A stretch of 64,000 nucleotides of DNA, from assembly GCF_002093665.1 (NCBI RefSeq), contig NZ_MRWE01000001.1, positions 216,268 to 280,267 of the forward strand. Reading direction: 5' to 3'. A program made the position numbers and the translations under genes. Position 1 is the stretch's first letter. Each line of letters begins with the position of its first letter. Origin of the DNA: Rouxiella badensis (GTDB lineage: Bacteria; Pseudomonadota; Gammaproteobacteria; Enterobacterales; Enterobacteriaceae). Of the stretch, positions 8,606 to 18,090 are shown in pieces. The notes under the pieces were generated by a model that was not told the DNA's origin, searched no databases, and saw only the letters and a program-made list of their open reading frames with translations.

Positions 8606-9835
8606 ATGAACACAGGCGGGCAGTCACAAATAGGTAACGTTGATCTGGTCAAGCAGTTAAATAGTGCTGCGGTCTACCGCCTGATTGACCAGCAAGGACC
8701 CATCTCGCGCATTCAAATCGCCGAGCTTAGCCAGCTTGCCCCCGCCAGTGTCACCAAGATTTCCCGCCAGCTGCTCGAGCGCGGCCTGATTAAAGAAGTC
8801 GATCAACAGGCCTCGACCGGCGGCAGGCGCGCTATCTCAATTATCACCGAGACGCGCCCGTTTCAGACCGTGGCGGTCCGTTTGGGCCGCAACGACGCCA
8901 CGCTCACGCTATACGACCTGAGCGCCAAGGCCCTTTCTGAACAGCATTATCCCCTGCCGGAACGCACTCAGGAGACGCTCGAAAATGCGCTAGTCTCCGC
9001 TATCACCCATTTTATGGAAGTCAATCAGCGCAAAATTCGTGAACTGATTGCGATCGCCGTGATCTTGCCCGGGCTGGTCGATCCGGTCAAAGGCATCGTG
9101 CGCTACATGCCGCATATCAGCGTTCACAACTGGCGGTTGGTGGACATTCTTGAAAGCAAGTTCAACGTCACCAGCTTTGTCGGCCATGACATCCGCAGTC
9201 TGGCGTTGGCGGAGCACTACTTCGGTGCAACGCGCGACTGCCAGGACTCCATTTTGGTTCGTTTGCATCGCGGAACCGGTGCCGGCATTCTGGTTAACGG
9301 ACAAATCTTCCTCGGCAGCAACGGCAACGTCGGCGAGATTGGCCACATTCAGGTCGATCCCCTCGGTGAACGTTGTCACTGCGGCAATTTTGGCTGCCTC
9401 GAGACCATCGCGGCCAACTCGGCTATCGAAAATCGGGTGCGCAATCTGCTGACGCAGGGCTATCCAAGCAAGCTTTCGCTGGACGACTGCACCATCAGCA
9501 GCATCTGCAAAGCGGCAAACCGTGGCGATCAGCTCGCCTGCGAGGTGATTGAATACGTCGGCCGTCATCTCGGTAAAAGCATTGCCATCGCGATAAACCT
9601 GTTCAACCCACAGAAAGTCGTCATCGCAGGTGAAATCACCGAAGCCGATAAAGTGCTGCTCCCTGCCCTGCAGAGCTGCATCAATACTCAGGTATTGAAA
9701 GATTTCCGCCGCAACCTGCCGATTGTGACGTCAGAATTGAACCATCGTTCGGCCATCGGTGCGTTTGCGCTGGTGAAACGCGCGATGCTCAACGGCGTGC
9801 TGCTCCAGCGTCTGCTGGAAAATTCGGCCCAATAG
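8606..9835 (+). CDS. nagC: N-acetylglucosamine repressor NagC
   Basis: 409-residue ROK-family regulator (E. coli 406). An N-terminal winged helix-turn-helix (about 20-75, recognition region QIAELSQLAPASVTKISRQL) precedes a sugar-kinase-like ROK fold binding GlcNAc-6-P. The structural zinc motif is present (H247, then C257-x-C259-x4-C264). It represses nagE and nagBACD through the operators at 6238 and 6331 and in E. coli also controls glmUS and chb genes. It is co-transcribed with nagA (16-base gap), so it is autoregulated. Confidence 0.96.
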   Translation: MNTGGQSQIGNVDLVKQLNSAAVYRLIDQQGPISRIQIAELSQLAPASVTKISRQLLERGLIKEVDQQASTGGRRAISIITETRPFQTVAVRLGRNDATLTLYDLSAKALSEQHYPLPERTQETLENALVSAITHFMEVNQRKIRELIAIAVILPGLVDPVKGIVRYMPHISVHNWRLVDILESKFNVTSFVGHDIRSLALAEHYFGATRDCQDSILVRLHRGTGAGILVNGQIFLGSNGNVGEIGHIQVDPLGERCHCGNFGCLETIAANSAIENRVRNLLTQGYPSKLSLDDCTISSICKAANRGDQLACEVIEYVGRHLGKSIAIAINLFNPQKVVIAGEITEADKVLLPALQSCINTQVLKDFRRNLPIVTSELNHRSAIGAFALVKRAMLNGVLLQRLLENSAQ

Positions 9836-9930
9836 TTTCTGGTTTGACGGTCCCGGCATCTTCAGGGATGAAGGGGCTTTGCTGTTGCATTTGAGATGCA
9901 AAAATCTGGTCGTGAAAAAATAGGTTATCT

Positions 9931-10683
9931 ATGACAATTAAAAACGTAATTTGTGATATCGACGGCGTTCTGCTGCATGACAATACGCCAGTGCCCGGTG
10001 CCGACCTGTTTTTAGCACGTGTTCAGGAACAGGGAATGCCGCTGGTTATCCTGACCAATTACCCCTCTCAGACCGCACAAGACCTTGCTAATCGCTTTGC
10101 TTCCGCAGGACTCGACGTGCCGGAAAGCGCCTTTTTCACCTCAGCGATGGCCACCGCAGACTTCCTTAAGCGTCAGGAAGGTAAAAAAGCCTACGTGATT
10201 GGCGAAGGCGCGCTTATCCATGAGCTGTACAACGCCGGATTTACGATCACCGATATTAATCCTGATTTCGTGATAGTCGGTGAAACGCGGTCGTACAACT
10301 GGGACATGATGCACAAAGCCGCCTACTTTGTCGCCAACGGCGCACGGTTTATTGCCACCAATCCCGACTACCACGGGCACGGTTTTGTGCCTGCCTGCGG
10401 CGCGCTCTGTGCACCGATTGAGAAAATCACCGGCCGCAAGCCGTTCGTGGTCGGCAAACCAAGCCCCTGGATCATCCGTTCCGCGCTGAACAAGATGCAG
10501 GCGCACTCCGAAGACACCGTGATTGTCGGTGACAATCTACGCACCGATATTTTGGCTGGCTTTCAGGCCGGACTCGAAACCATTCTGGTGCTGAGCGGCG
10601 TTTCGACGTTAAACGACGTGGAAAACATGCCGTTCCGACCGACCTGGATCTACCCTTCCGTAGCCGATATCGACGTCATCTAA
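9931..10683 (+). CDS. nagD: HAD-family ribonucleotide monophosphatase NagD
   Basis: 250-residue HAD phosphatase of the C2-cap NagD (UmpH) type. In E. coli it dephosphorylates UMP and other nucleoside monophosphates. HAD motifs: motif I DIDGVLL with nucleophile D9 and acid D11, motif II Thr in TNYPSQT (about residue 43), motif III Lys in GKPSPW (about 176) and motif IV GDNLRTD (about 200). It follows nagC by 95 bases and is closed by a strong terminator. The link to amino-sugar use is positional; the enzyme probably serves nucleotide homeostasis. Confidence 0.95.
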   Translation: MTIKNVICDIDGVLLHDNTPVPGADLFLARVQEQGMPLVILTNYPSQTAQDLANRFASAGLDVPESAFFTSAMATADFLKRQEGKKAYVIGEGALIHELYNAGFTITDINPDFVIVGETRSYNWDMMHKAAYFVANGARFIATNPDYHGHGFVPACGALCAPIEKITGRKPFVVGKPSPWIIRSALNKMQAHSEDTVIVGDNLRTDILAGFQAGLETILVLSGVSTLNDVENMPFRPTWIYPSVADIDVI

Positions 10684-10706
10684 CGCGCCCCCAGTCATTT
10701 TTTGCC

Positions 10707-10740
10707 AGCGCCGGTCACTAAAAACCGGCGCTTTTTCTTT
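10707..10740 (+). terminator. nagBACD operon terminator
   Basis: AGCGCCGGT and ACCGGCGCT form a perfect 9-bp stem around CACTAAAA, followed by TTTTTCTTT. Confidence 0.92.
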
Positions 10741-11036
10741 ATTTGATAAGTTACGCCCGCTATTTTTAGCCTCATCTATCCCACCCGGCCTTTTTTTGAA
10801 GATTCGATAATTTATCCCCCTTAAAAATGACAATCCGCTAAGAAACGCAGAGGGTCAACCAACTATTTTTCAAACAATCGCTAAATTGCTTGCAAAGGCT
10901 CTCGCTTTTACGCATTTTCATTATCAGAGACGCAGCGTAGTCCGAAATAAATTGTGAATTCGGTAATGCCGCCCAACAACAACTCGGTAATGAAAAATAA
11001 CATCACCGCCAGAGAAAAGCCGTTAGGGAGAGTTAT
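10741..11036. other. asnB upstream region
   Basis: About 300 bases of A/T-rich leader holding the asnB promoter. The ribosome site is GGGAGAG just before the ATG. I could not assign a convincing -35/-10 pair or AsnC site by eye, and there is no coding potential. Confidence 0.45.
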
Positions 11037-12701
11037 ATGTGTTCTATATTTGGTGTGCTCGACATTAAAACCGACTCCGTCGAGCTGCGCAAAAAGGCGC
11101 TTGAGCTGTCACGCTTGATGCGCCATCGTGGTCCAGACTGGTCCGGCGTTTACGCCAGCGACAAAGCGATTCTTTGTCACGAGCGTCTGTCGATTGTTGA
11201 CGTCAACAACGGCGCGCAACCCCTGTACAACGAAGCACAAACTCACGTTCTGGCAGTTAACGGCGAAATTTACAACCATCAGGCGCTGCGTGCCTCCCTT
11301 GGCGAGCGTTATGCGTTCCAGACCGAATCCGACTGTGAAGTGATCCTCGCGCTTTACCAGGAAAAAGGCCCGGCGTTCCTCGATGAACTGCAGGGAATGT
11401 TCGCCTTTATCCTTTATGACACTGAAAAAGACGCTTACCTGATTGGCCGTGACCACCTGGGCATTATCCCGCTTTATATGGGCTACGATGAGCATGGCAA
11501 CATGTTCCTGGCTTCAGAGATGAAATCACTGGTTCCAGTGTGCCGCACCATCAAAGAGTTCCCGGCGGGCAGCTACCTGTGGAGCAAAGACGGCGAAATC
11601 GTTGAGTACTATCAGCGTGAATGGTTCGAGTTTGACAACGTTAAAGACAACGTCACTGACAAGGTTGCGCTGAAAGACGCGCTGGAAGAGTCGGTGAAAA
11701 GCCACTTGATGTCAGACGTACCTTACGGCGTGCTGCTGTCCGGCGGTCTGGACTCCTCAATTATCTCTGCGATAACCAAGAAGTTCGCCGGTCGTCGCAT
11801 TGAAGATAAAGATCAAAGCGAAGCCTGGTGGCCACAACTGCACTCCTTCGCGGTAGGTCTTGAGGGCTCACCCGACCTGCGTGCGGCACAGGAAGTGGCG
11901 AACCACCTCGGTACCGTGCACCACGAAATTCATTTCACCGTGCAGGAAGGTCTCGACGCTATCCGTGACGTGATTTATCACATCGAAACCTACGACGTGA
12001 CCACCATTCGTGCGTCGACCCCGATGTACCTGATGTCGCGCAAGATCAAGGCGATGGGCATCAAAATGGTGCTGTCTGGTGAAGGTGCCGATGAAGTGTT
12101 TGGCGGCTACCTGTACTTCCATAAAGCGCCAAACGAGCAGGAATTCCACGAAGAGACCGTGCGTAAGCTGCTGGCTCTGCACATGTATGACTGTGCGCGC
12201 GCCAACAAGGCGATGTCAGCCTGGGGCGTAGAAGCTCGCGTGCCTTTCCTGGACAAAAAATTCCTCGACGTCGCGATGCGCGTTAACCCGAAAGACAAAA
12301 TGTGCGGCAATGGCAAAATGGAAAAACATATTCTGCGCGAATGTTTTGAAGACTATTTGCCGAAAAGCGTGGCGTGGCGTCAGAAAGAGCAATTCTCTGA
12401 CGGGGTGGGCTACAGCTGGATTGACACCTTAAAAGAAGTGGCAGCGCAGCAGGTGACCGACCAACAGCTCGAAACTGCGCATTTCCGCTTCCCTTACAAC
12501 ACCCCGACCTCGAAAGAGGGGTATCTGTACCGGACTATCTTTGAAGAGCTGTTCCCGGTTCCAAGCGCAGCAGAATGCGTTCCGGGTGGCCCGACAGTCG
12601 CCTGTTCTTCAGCGAAAGCCGTTGAGTGGGATGAATCGTTCAAAACCATGAACGATCCTTCTGGCCGTGCCGTAGGCGTGCATGAATCTGCCTATCAATA
12701 A
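11037..12701 (+). CDS. asnB: Asparagine synthetase B (glutamine-hydrolysing)
   Basis: 554 residues, the same length as E. coli AsnB. It makes asparagine from aspartate, ATP and glutamine. Cys2 after removal of Met1 (MCSIFG) is the Ntn-type glutaminase nucleophile, with the ammonia-generating domain to about residue 205 (RHRGPD, NGEIYNH). The C-terminal synthetase domain has the PP-loop SGGLDSS (235-241) and the SGEGADEVFGGY motif. Monocistronic, with its own terminator. As in E. coli, it sits between nagD and a tRNA cluster. Confidence 0.97.
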   Translation: MCSIFGVLDIKTDSVELRKKALELSRLMRHRGPDWSGVYASDKAILCHERLSIVDVNNGAQPLYNEAQTHVLAVNGEIYNHQALRASLGERYAFQTESDCEVILALYQEKGPAFLDELQGMFAFILYDTEKDAYLIGRDHLGIIPLYMGYDEHGNMFLASEMKSLVPVCRTIKEFPAGSYLWSKDGEIVEYYQREWFEFDNVKDNVTDKVALKDALEESVKSHLMSDVPYGVLLSGGLDSSIISAITKKFAGRRIEDKDQSEAWWPQLHSFAVGLEGSPDLRAAQEVANHLGTVHHEIHFTVQEGLDAIRDVIYHIETYDVTTIRASTPMYLMSRKIKAMGIKMVLSGEGADEVFGGYLYFHKAPNEQEFHEETVRKLLALHMYDCARANKAMSAWGVEARVPFLDKKFLDVAMRVNPKDKMCGNGKMEKHILRECFEDYLPKSVAWRQKEQFSDGVGYSWIDTLKEVAAQQVTDQQLETAHFRFPYNTPTSKEGYLYRTIFEELFPVPSAAECVPGGPTVACSSAKAVEWDESFKTMNDPSGRAVGVHESAYQ

Positions 12702-12720
12702 GTGACATTTTTTCAAGCTA

Positions 12721-12747
12721 ACGGGCCACTTTAGGCCCGTTTTTTTA
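12721..12747 (+). terminator. asnB terminator
   Basis: ACGGGCC and GGCCCGT stem with loop ACTTTA, then seven T; it starts 20 bases after the asnB stop. Confidence 0.9.
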
Positions 12748-12850
12748 TGTTTAAATTAATTGAATATCCTATCTTTTGTAGAATTTATCGCCGGAGTGGT
12801 CATAAGCTACCCAAATGCACCGCATCCGCGCTTTTTTGGCAAAAAACTTG

Positions 12851-12879
12851 TTGACGCAAAACTGCCATATACGCATAAT
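12851..12879 (+). promoter_or_regulatory. tRNA operon promoter
   Basis: TTGACG, a 17-base spacer and CATAAT, followed by a GC-rich discriminator (GCGCCCCGC). That is the signature of stringently controlled stable-RNA promoters; the first tRNA begins 41 bases beyond the -10. Confidence 0.82.
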
Positions 12880-12919
12880 GCGCCCCGCAACGCCGATGAA
12901 GGTTGAGCAGAAAGAAGAC

Positions 12920-12996
12920 GGCTACGTAGCTCAGTTGGTTAGAGCACATCACTCATAATGATGGGGTCACAGGTTCGAATCCCGTCGTAGCCACCA
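12920..12996 (+). tRNA. metT: tRNA-Met (CAT), elongator
   Basis: 77 bases including encoded CCA. All arms fold: acceptor GGCTACG/CGTAGCC, D-stem GCTC/GAGC, anticodon stem CATCA/TGATG with loop CTCATAA (anticodon CAT), T-arm ACAGG-TTCGAAT-CCCGT (one mismatch). The fully paired first acceptor pair and stem differ from initiator tRNA, so this is the elongator (or, less likely, a lysidine-modified Ile2). Confidence 0.95.
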
Positions 12997-13053
12997 TTTT
13001 ATTCTGAATGGTTATGAGCAAAGTCGTAGTAAGAATTATGCAGTAAACACCAT

Positions 13054-13128
13054 TGGGGTATCGCCAAGCGGTAAGGCACCGGTTTTTGATACCGGCATTC
13101 CCTGGTTCGAATCCAGGTACCCCAGCCA
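13054..13128 (+). tRNA. glnU: tRNA-Gln (TTG)
   Basis: 75 bases including encoded CCA: acceptor TGGGGTA/TACCCCA, anticodon stem CCGGT/ACCGG with loop TTTTGAT (anticodon TTG), T-arm CCTGG-TTCGAAT-CCAGG. Cotranscribed with the Met tRNA 57 bases upstream. E. coli has seven tRNA genes at this locus (metT leuW glnU glnW metU glnV glnX); only two are here. Confidence 0.96.
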
Positions 13129-13138
13129 AATTTAGAAA

Positions 13139-13161
13139 AGCTCGCTTCGGCGGGCTTTTTG
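13139..13161 (+). terminator. tRNA operon terminator
   Basis: AGCTCGC-TTCG-GCGGGCT (one G-T pair) with a UUCG tetraloop, followed by TTTTT. Confidence 0.88.
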
Positions 13162-13275
13162 CTTTTCTGCGTCCTGGCTTTTGCCTGACCTTATTTTCGG
13201 ACATCAACAATAGCGGACACAAAAAAGGCAGTGAAGCCACTGCCTTGATAGATTCGACACTTCCCTGCCTTTTAT

Positions 13276-14475
13276 TTACAGTCCTAAGGCATATTCCAGC
13301 GCCATGGATTTCAGCTTGCCCGCTCTCTGAGCCGCCATCAAGGCCAGATTGCGAAGAATTCGCACCGGCGGCAGACTGTTGCTGAACGCGGTGTAGAACA
13401 GGTCCATGCCGCTCTGCATCATCAGGTTGTCAACTCTGCGACGGCGCTGATAGCGTTGCAGTACCCTCTCACTCCACCAGGCTTCACCTTTGTCATTCGC
13501 CTGCGCGACCACGTCCAGCAGCGCCTCAACGTCCCGATAGCCAAGATTCACGCCCTGACCGGCCAGTGGATTAATGGTATGCGCCGCGTCACCGACCAAC
13601 ACCAACCCCGGCGAGACGTAGCGCTGAGCGTGACGACGCACCAGCGGGAAAGACCCTGACGAGAGCGCCTGAACCGTCCCGAGACGCGGCGGGAACGCGG
13701 CCGTAATCTCCTGGGTCAGCTGTTTCATATTTAACGACTGTAGTTGGCGGATACGCTGCGGGCTGTCGTACCAAACGAGCGAGGCGTGGTTGCCCCACAG
13801 CGGCAGGAACGCACGCGGTCCGCTCGGGTAAAACTGCTGCCAGGTGACATCCAGATCCTTCGACTGAGTTTCGACGTTAATCAGCATACAGTTCTGGCGA
13901 TACTGCCAGCCATCAATGCCAATTCCAGCCTGCTGACGCACCAATGAATTCGCCCCGTCTGCGGCCACGACCAATTTGGCATCAATCGTTTCACCACTAA
14001 CCAGCTCCAGCAACCATCCGCCCTCGCCCGCATTTTTCAGTTGCTTAAGCTTGTCTGGGCAAAATAGGGTCAGATTTTCCAGCAGCTGCATCTCCTGCCA
14101 CAGAGCCAGCTGAAGCACCCGGTTTTCGAGCATAAAGCCCAGTTCAGGCAGACCGAGCGACTGGGCGTCGAACAATACCTCCGACCCCGGCTGCTCCCAG
14201 GTTTCCAGACGGCGATACGGCGTAAATCGCATTTTTGCGACGTTTTTCCATGCGCCAAGCTTCTCGAGCAGGCGCACGGAAGCGCAGCCAATGGCGGAAA
14301 TACGCAGATCGATGGGATCGGCAGCATCAAAAGGCTGTGGCGCCTTGTCTTCAATAACCGCCACATTCAGCCCTTGCTGAGCGAAACCCAGCGCCGTCGC
14401 GGCACCGACCATTCCACCGCCTACCACCACCACGTCGAAGGACTTATTTATCATTTTTGTCACGACAGTATTCAT
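13276..14475 (-). CDS. ubiF: 2-octaprenyl-3-methyl-6-methoxy-1,4-benzoquinol hydroxylase
   Basis: 399-residue FAD monooxygenase of the UbiH/UbiF/VisC family, adding the last ring hydroxyl in ubiquinone synthesis. The Rossmann FAD motif VVVVGGGMVGAATA is at about 15-28, and the second FAD motif LVGDAAHTINPLAGQGVNLG is near residues 300-320. E. coli UbiF is 391; the extra residues here are mostly N-terminal. The alternative start at 14454 (MINKSFD) would give a more standard N-terminus, but neither ATG has a strong ribosome site; the 14475 start has AAGAGC upstream. It is next to the tRNA cluster as in E. coli and divergent from miaB. Confidence 0.95.
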   Translation of the reverse strand: MNTVVTKMINKSFDVVVVGGGMVGAATALGFAQQGLNVAVIEDKAPQPFDAADPIDLRISAIGCASVRLLEKLGAWKNVAKMRFTPYRRLETWEQPGSEVLFDAQSLGLPELGFMLENRVLQLALWQEMQLLENLTLFCPDKLKQLKNAGEGGWLLELVSGETIDAKLVVAADGANSLVRQQAGIGIDGWQYRQNCMLINVETQSKDLDVTWQQFYPSGPRAFLPLWGNHASLVWYDSPQRIRQLQSLNMKQLTQEITAAFPPRLGTVQALSSGSFPLVRRHAQRYVSPGLVLVGDAAHTINPLAGQGVNLGYRDVEALLDVVAQANDKGEAWWSERVLQRYQRRRRVDNLMMQSGMDLFYTAFSNSLPPVRILRNLALMAAQRAGKLKSMALEYALGL

Positions 14476-14780
14476 TCTGCTCTTCGTTTACTGGGTTATT
14501 TTTCGTGAAATCAAGGCACGCGCCCGATAGATATTTTGAGAAGTGTACCGGATTTTTCTGTTGCTATCAGTCCGTAACCTGCGCTGACGCACTAGCCACT
14601 CGATTGATGTGGGATTACAATACTTCTCCAGAAATACGCCGCCCGGTAAAAAACACTCACCGGCTGTACGGCAGAGTCTATTCGCCACCCCATTCCCAAA
14701 CTATTGACCAATAGGCTCTGAGGCTTCACTCCAGAAGTAGAGTATAGGGGTGTTTTGTTTAACGCTTTTTGAGTAATGGC
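14476..14780. other. ubiF/miaB divergent intergenic region
   Basis: About 305 bases holding both promoters. TTGACC near 14703 and AT-rich hexamers (TACAAT near 14617) are promoter candidates, but no pair is convincingly spaced. Nothing else recognised. Confidence 0.4.
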
Positions 14781-16211
14781 ATGTCAATGAAGAAAAAACT
14801 GCATATTAAAACCTGGGGCTGCCAGATGAACGAGTACGATTCATCTAAAATGGCTGACCTGCTTAACAGCACACACGGTTTCGAACTCACTGAAAATGCC
14901 GAAGAGGCCGACGTGCTGTTGCTTAATACTTGCTCAATCAGGGAAAAGGCGCAGGAGAAAGTCTTCCACCAGCTCGGCCGCTGGAAGCTGCTCAAGCGCA
15001 AAAGACCCGAGATTATTATCGGCGTCGGCGGCTGCGTGGCCTCGCAGGAAGGCAAGCTGATTCGCCAGCGCGCCCACTATGTCGACATCGTATTCGGCCC
15101 GCAAACGCTGCACCGCCTGCCGGAAATGATCAACCACGTACGCGGCAGCAAAAGTCCTATCGTTGACGTCAGCTTCCCCGAAATCGAAAAATTCGACCGC
15201 CTGCCTGAACCCCGTGCCGACGGCCCGACCGCCTTTGTCTCCATCATGGAGGGCTGCAACAAGTACTGTAGCTTCTGCGTAGTGCCTTACACCCGCGGCG
15301 AAGAAGTCAGCCGCCCGAGCGACGACGTGCTGTTCGAAATCGCCCAACTTGCGGCACAGGGCGTGCGTGAGGTTAACCTGCTGGGCCAGAATGTTAACGC
15401 CTATCGCGGTCCTGGCTTTGACGGTGAGATTTGCACCTTCGCCGAGCTGCTGCGCCTGGTCGCTAGCATCGACGGCATCGACCGTATTCGCTTCACCACC
15501 AGCCACCCTATCGAGTTTACCGACGACATCATCGAGGTTTATAAAGATACCCCTGAGCTGGTGAGCTTCCTGCATCTGCCGGTGCAATGCGGCTCAGACC
15601 GTGTGCTGACCATGATGAAGCGCGCGCACACCGTGCTGGAGTATAAATCCACGCTGCGTAAAATCCTCAAGGCGCGCCCTGGCATCACCTTTAGCTCCGA
15701 CTTTATCGTCGGCTTCCCTGGTGAGACCGCGGAAGACCACGCGCAGACCATGAAGCTTATCGCCGACGTCAACATGGACGTCAGCTACAGCTTTATCTAC
15801 TCTGCTCGCCCGGGCACGCCGGCGGCGGACATGGTTGACGACGTCAGCGAAGAGGAGAAGAAGCAGCGCCTGTACGAATTGCAGGAACGCATTCTCCAGC
15901 AGTCCCTGCGCATTAGTCGCGCCATGATTGGCACCGTGCAACGCATTCTGGTGGAAGGCACGTCTCGCAAGAGCATCATGGAGTTGACAGGCCGCACCGA
16001 AAACAACCGCGTGGTCAATTTCGAAGGCACGCCGGACATGATTGGCAAGTTCGTAGACGTCGAGATTATCGACGTACTGACCAACTCCCTGCGCGGCATC
16101 GTGGTGCGTACCGAAGACCAGATGGATCTGCGTCAAATTGCCTCCCCGCAGTCGGTGATTGCACGCACCCGTAAAGAGAATGAAATCGGCGTGGGTCTCT
16201 ATCAGCCCTAA
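14781..16211 (+). CDS. miaB: tRNA-2-methylthio-N6-dimethylallyladenosine synthase
   Basis: 476 residues from ATG 14781 (E. coli 474). This radical-SAM methylthiotransferase converts i6A37 to ms2i6A37 in tRNAs. The N-terminal UPF0004 domain holds the auxiliary Fe-S cysteines C14, C51 and C85. The radical-SAM CxxxCxxC is C159-C163-C166, and a C-terminal TRAM domain follows (about 380-445). A TTG at 14769 is in frame, but GAG seven bases ahead of 14781 favours that ATG; ATG 14787 is also possible. The usually conserved PVQSGS motif reads PVQCGS. Flavodoxin (fldA, this window) is its known electron donor in E. coli. Confidence 0.95.
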   Translation: MSMKKKLHIKTWGCQMNEYDSSKMADLLNSTHGFELTENAEEADVLLLNTCSIREKAQEKVFHQLGRWKLLKRKRPEIIIGVGGCVASQEGKLIRQRAHYVDIVFGPQTLHRLPEMINHVRGSKSPIVDVSFPEIEKFDRLPEPRADGPTAFVSIMEGCNKYCSFCVVPYTRGEEVSRPSDDVLFEIAQLAAQGVREVNLLGQNVNAYRGPGFDGEICTFAELLRLVASIDGIDRIRFTTSHPIEFTDDIIEVYKDTPELVSFLHLPVQCGSDRVLTMMKRAHTVLEYKSTLRKILKARPGITFSSDFIVGFPGETAEDHAQTMKLIADVNMDVSYSFIYSARPGTPAADMVDDVSEEEKKQRLYELQERILQQSLRISRAMIGTVQRILVEGTSRKSIMELTGRTENNRVVNFEGTPDMIGKFVDVEIIDVLTNSLRGIVVRTEDQMDLRQIASPQSVIARTRKENEIGVGLYQP

Positions 16212-16231
16212 TCTTTTCAATGATTAACGTT

Positions 16232-16259
16232 AAAGGGCGCTCAGGCGCCCTTTATTTTT
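16232..16259 (+). terminator. miaB terminator
   Basis: AAAGGGCGC-TCAG-GCGCCCTTT followed by ATTTTTT. It separates miaB from ybeZ, which must then be served by a promoter between 16260 and 16390 or by readthrough. Confidence 0.88.
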
Positions 16260-16394
16260 TGGAGAAAGGCCGCATATTCTGATCAACAGCACTTGAGGTG
16301 CTGGGAAAATTTCGCCAAGGGCATGTATGATTACTTTATAAAGTCGTCATCGAAATACACCTTCAACAGGTCCCGAGTGGCCCAGAGGAATAGT

Positions 16395-17465
16395 TTGAAC
16401 GTTGTAACACAAGAGATTTTGCTGGAGCCCGAAGACAATCAGCGTCTGCTGAGTCTTTGTGGCCCGTTTGATGACAACATCAAACAACTGGAGCGCCGGT
16501 TGGGCATCGAGATCAATCGTCGTGATAACGCCTTTAAACTGGTAGGTAAAAACCTTTGCGTCGAAGCGGCCGCGGATATCCTGCGCGACCTGTATGTCGA
16601 CACGGCGCCGCTGCGCGGTGAAATTCAGGACATCGATCCTGAAAAAATCCACCTGGCCATTAAAGAGAGTCGTGTACTGGAGCAAACCGCAGAGAGCGTG
16701 CCGGACTACGGTAAAGCGGTCATTATCAAGACCAAGCGCGGCATGATTAAGCCGCGCACGCCGAACCAGGCACAGTATATTGCCAACGTGCTTGACCACG
16801 ATATCACCTTTGGTATCGGGCCTGCCGGTACGGGTAAAACGTATCTGGCGGTTGCGGCAGCGGTTGACGCACTGGAGCGCCAGGAGGTTCGTCGTATTCT
16901 ACTGACGCGCCCCGCGGTCGAAGCCGGTGAAAAACTGGGCTTCCTGCCCGGCGATCTCAGCCAGAAGGTCGACCCTTACCTGCGTCCCCTGTATGATGCG
17001 CTGTTCGAAATGCTCGGCTTTGAGAAAGTCGAGAAGCTGATTGAGCGAAACGTAATTGAAGTTGCGCCGCTGGCCTACATGCGCGGCCGTACACTCAATG
17101 ACGCCTTTATCATTCTGGACGAAAGCCAGAATACCTCGATTGAACAGATGAAAATGTTCCTGACGCGTATCGGTTTCAACTCCAAGGCGGTTATTACCGG
17201 CGACGTTACGCAGATTGACCTGCCGCGCCACCAAAAATCCGGCCTGCGCCACGCCATTGAAGTGCTTTCTGGCGTTGAAGAGTTGAGCTTTAACTTCTTC
17301 CACAGCGAAGACGTCGTGCGCCACCCGGTGGTTGCCCGCATCGTGGTCGCGTATGAAACCTGGGAAGAAGAAGACCAGAAACGCCGTGACGAGGTTGCCA
17401 GACAGCGCAAGCAAGAATCACAGCAGTATGCTGCCCAACCCACCCCTGAACAGAGCAATACATGA
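16395..17465 (+). CDS. ybeZ: PhoH-like ATPase YbeZ
   Basis: 356-residue PhoH-family P-loop NTPase that partners the endoribonuclease YbeY in ribosome maturation and quality control. Walker A GPAGTGKT is at 142-149, and the Walker B-type segment [10 protein letters not shown] is near 233-242. An open frame extends upstream to 16293, but the start is TTG 16395: it has AGAGGAA five bases ahead and yields [12 protein letters not shown], aligning with E. coli MNIDTREITLEP, while upstream residues have no counterpart. Its stop overlaps the ybeY start by four bases (ATGA), implying translational coupling. Confidence 0.93.
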   Translation: MNVVTQEILLEPEDNQRLLSLCGPFDDNIKQLERRLGIEINRRDNAFKLVGKNLCVEAAADILRDLYVDTAPLRGEIQDIDPEKIHLAIKESRVLEQTAESVPDYGKAVIIKTKRGMIKPRTPNQAQYIANVLDHDITFGIGPAGTGKTYLAVAAAVDALERQEVRRILLTRPAVEAGEKLGFLPGDLSQKVDPYLRPLYDALFEMLGFEKVEKLIERNVIEVAPLAYMRGRTLNDAFIILDESQNTSIEQMKMFLTRIGFNSKAVITGDVTQIDLPRHQKSGLRHAIEVLSGVEELSFNFFHSEDVVRHPVVARIVVAYETWEEEDQKRRDEVARQRKQESQQYAAQPTPEQSNT

Positions 17466-17932
17466 GTCATCAGGTTATTTTAGATTTACAGATTGCCAGC
17501 GAGAGCAGCGAAGGCTTGCCGGCAGAGAGCGACTTCCAGCAGTGGCTGGAAGCCGTACTTCCTCAGTTCCAGGAAGAGTCGGAAGTGACAATCCGCATCG
17601 TTGACGAGGCGGAAAGCCATGAGCTGAACATGACCTATCGCGGTAAAGACAAGCCGACCAACGTGCTGTCTTTCCCGTTTGAAGCACCACCGGGCATGGA
17701 AATGCCGTTGCTTGGCGATTTGGTCATCTGCCGTCAGGTCGTTGAACAAGAAGCCCGCGAGCAAAATAAGGCGTTAAATGCGCACTGGGCCCATATGGTT
17801 GTCCACGGTAGCCTCCATCTGCTAGGGTATGACCACATCGAAGAGGAAGAAGCGGAAGAGATGGAAGCCATCGAGATTGAGATTATGCAATCTCTCGGAC
17901 ATCCCGACCCTTATCTTTTGCTCGACGAATGA
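17462..17932 (+). CDS. ybeY: Endoribonuclease YbeY
   Basis: 156-residue single-strand endoribonuclease needed for 16S rRNA 3'-end maturation and late-stage 70S quality control. The metal-binding triad H115-x3-H119-x5-H125 lies in [11 protein letters not shown], and the upstream NVLSFPFE motif (about 67-74) is also characteristic. The start overlaps the ybeZ stop. The acidic stretch [15 protein letters not shown] after the catalytic site is normal for the family. Confidence 0.96.
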   Translation: MSHQVILDLQIASESSEGLPAESDFQQWLEAVLPQFQEESEVTIRIVDEAESHELNMTYRGKDKPTNVLSFPFEAPPGMEMPLLGDLVICRQVVEQEAREQNKALNAHWAHMVVHGSLHLLGYDHIEEEEAEEMEAIEIEIMQSLGHPDPYLLLDE

Positions 17933-18016
17933 TTTATTCGATGAATCATTAGTCGAAAGAATAGTGTCACTCGACGAAACGCACTAAAAAGCATTACTCT
18001 GTTTTCATTACCCATG

Positions 18017-18056
18017 TCATTGACGCTAGCGCCACGCCCTGACGTCAATGATTTTA
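18017..18056 (+). terminator. Hairpin in ybeY-ybeX gap
   Basis: TCATTGACG and CGTCAATGA form a perfect 9-bp stem with a 17-base loop, followed by TTTTAC. The weak terminator shape within the ybeZYX-lnt operon suggests attenuation or an RNA processing site rather than full termination. Confidence 0.4.
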
Positions 18057-18090
18057 CTATTATCAACAAGAGAATCTCCAACCCAACGCC

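Noticed and set aside
13053..13385. 110-residue frame covering tRNA-Gln
   Set aside because: Begins inside the tRNA gene and runs through the terminator into ubiF on the opposite strand.
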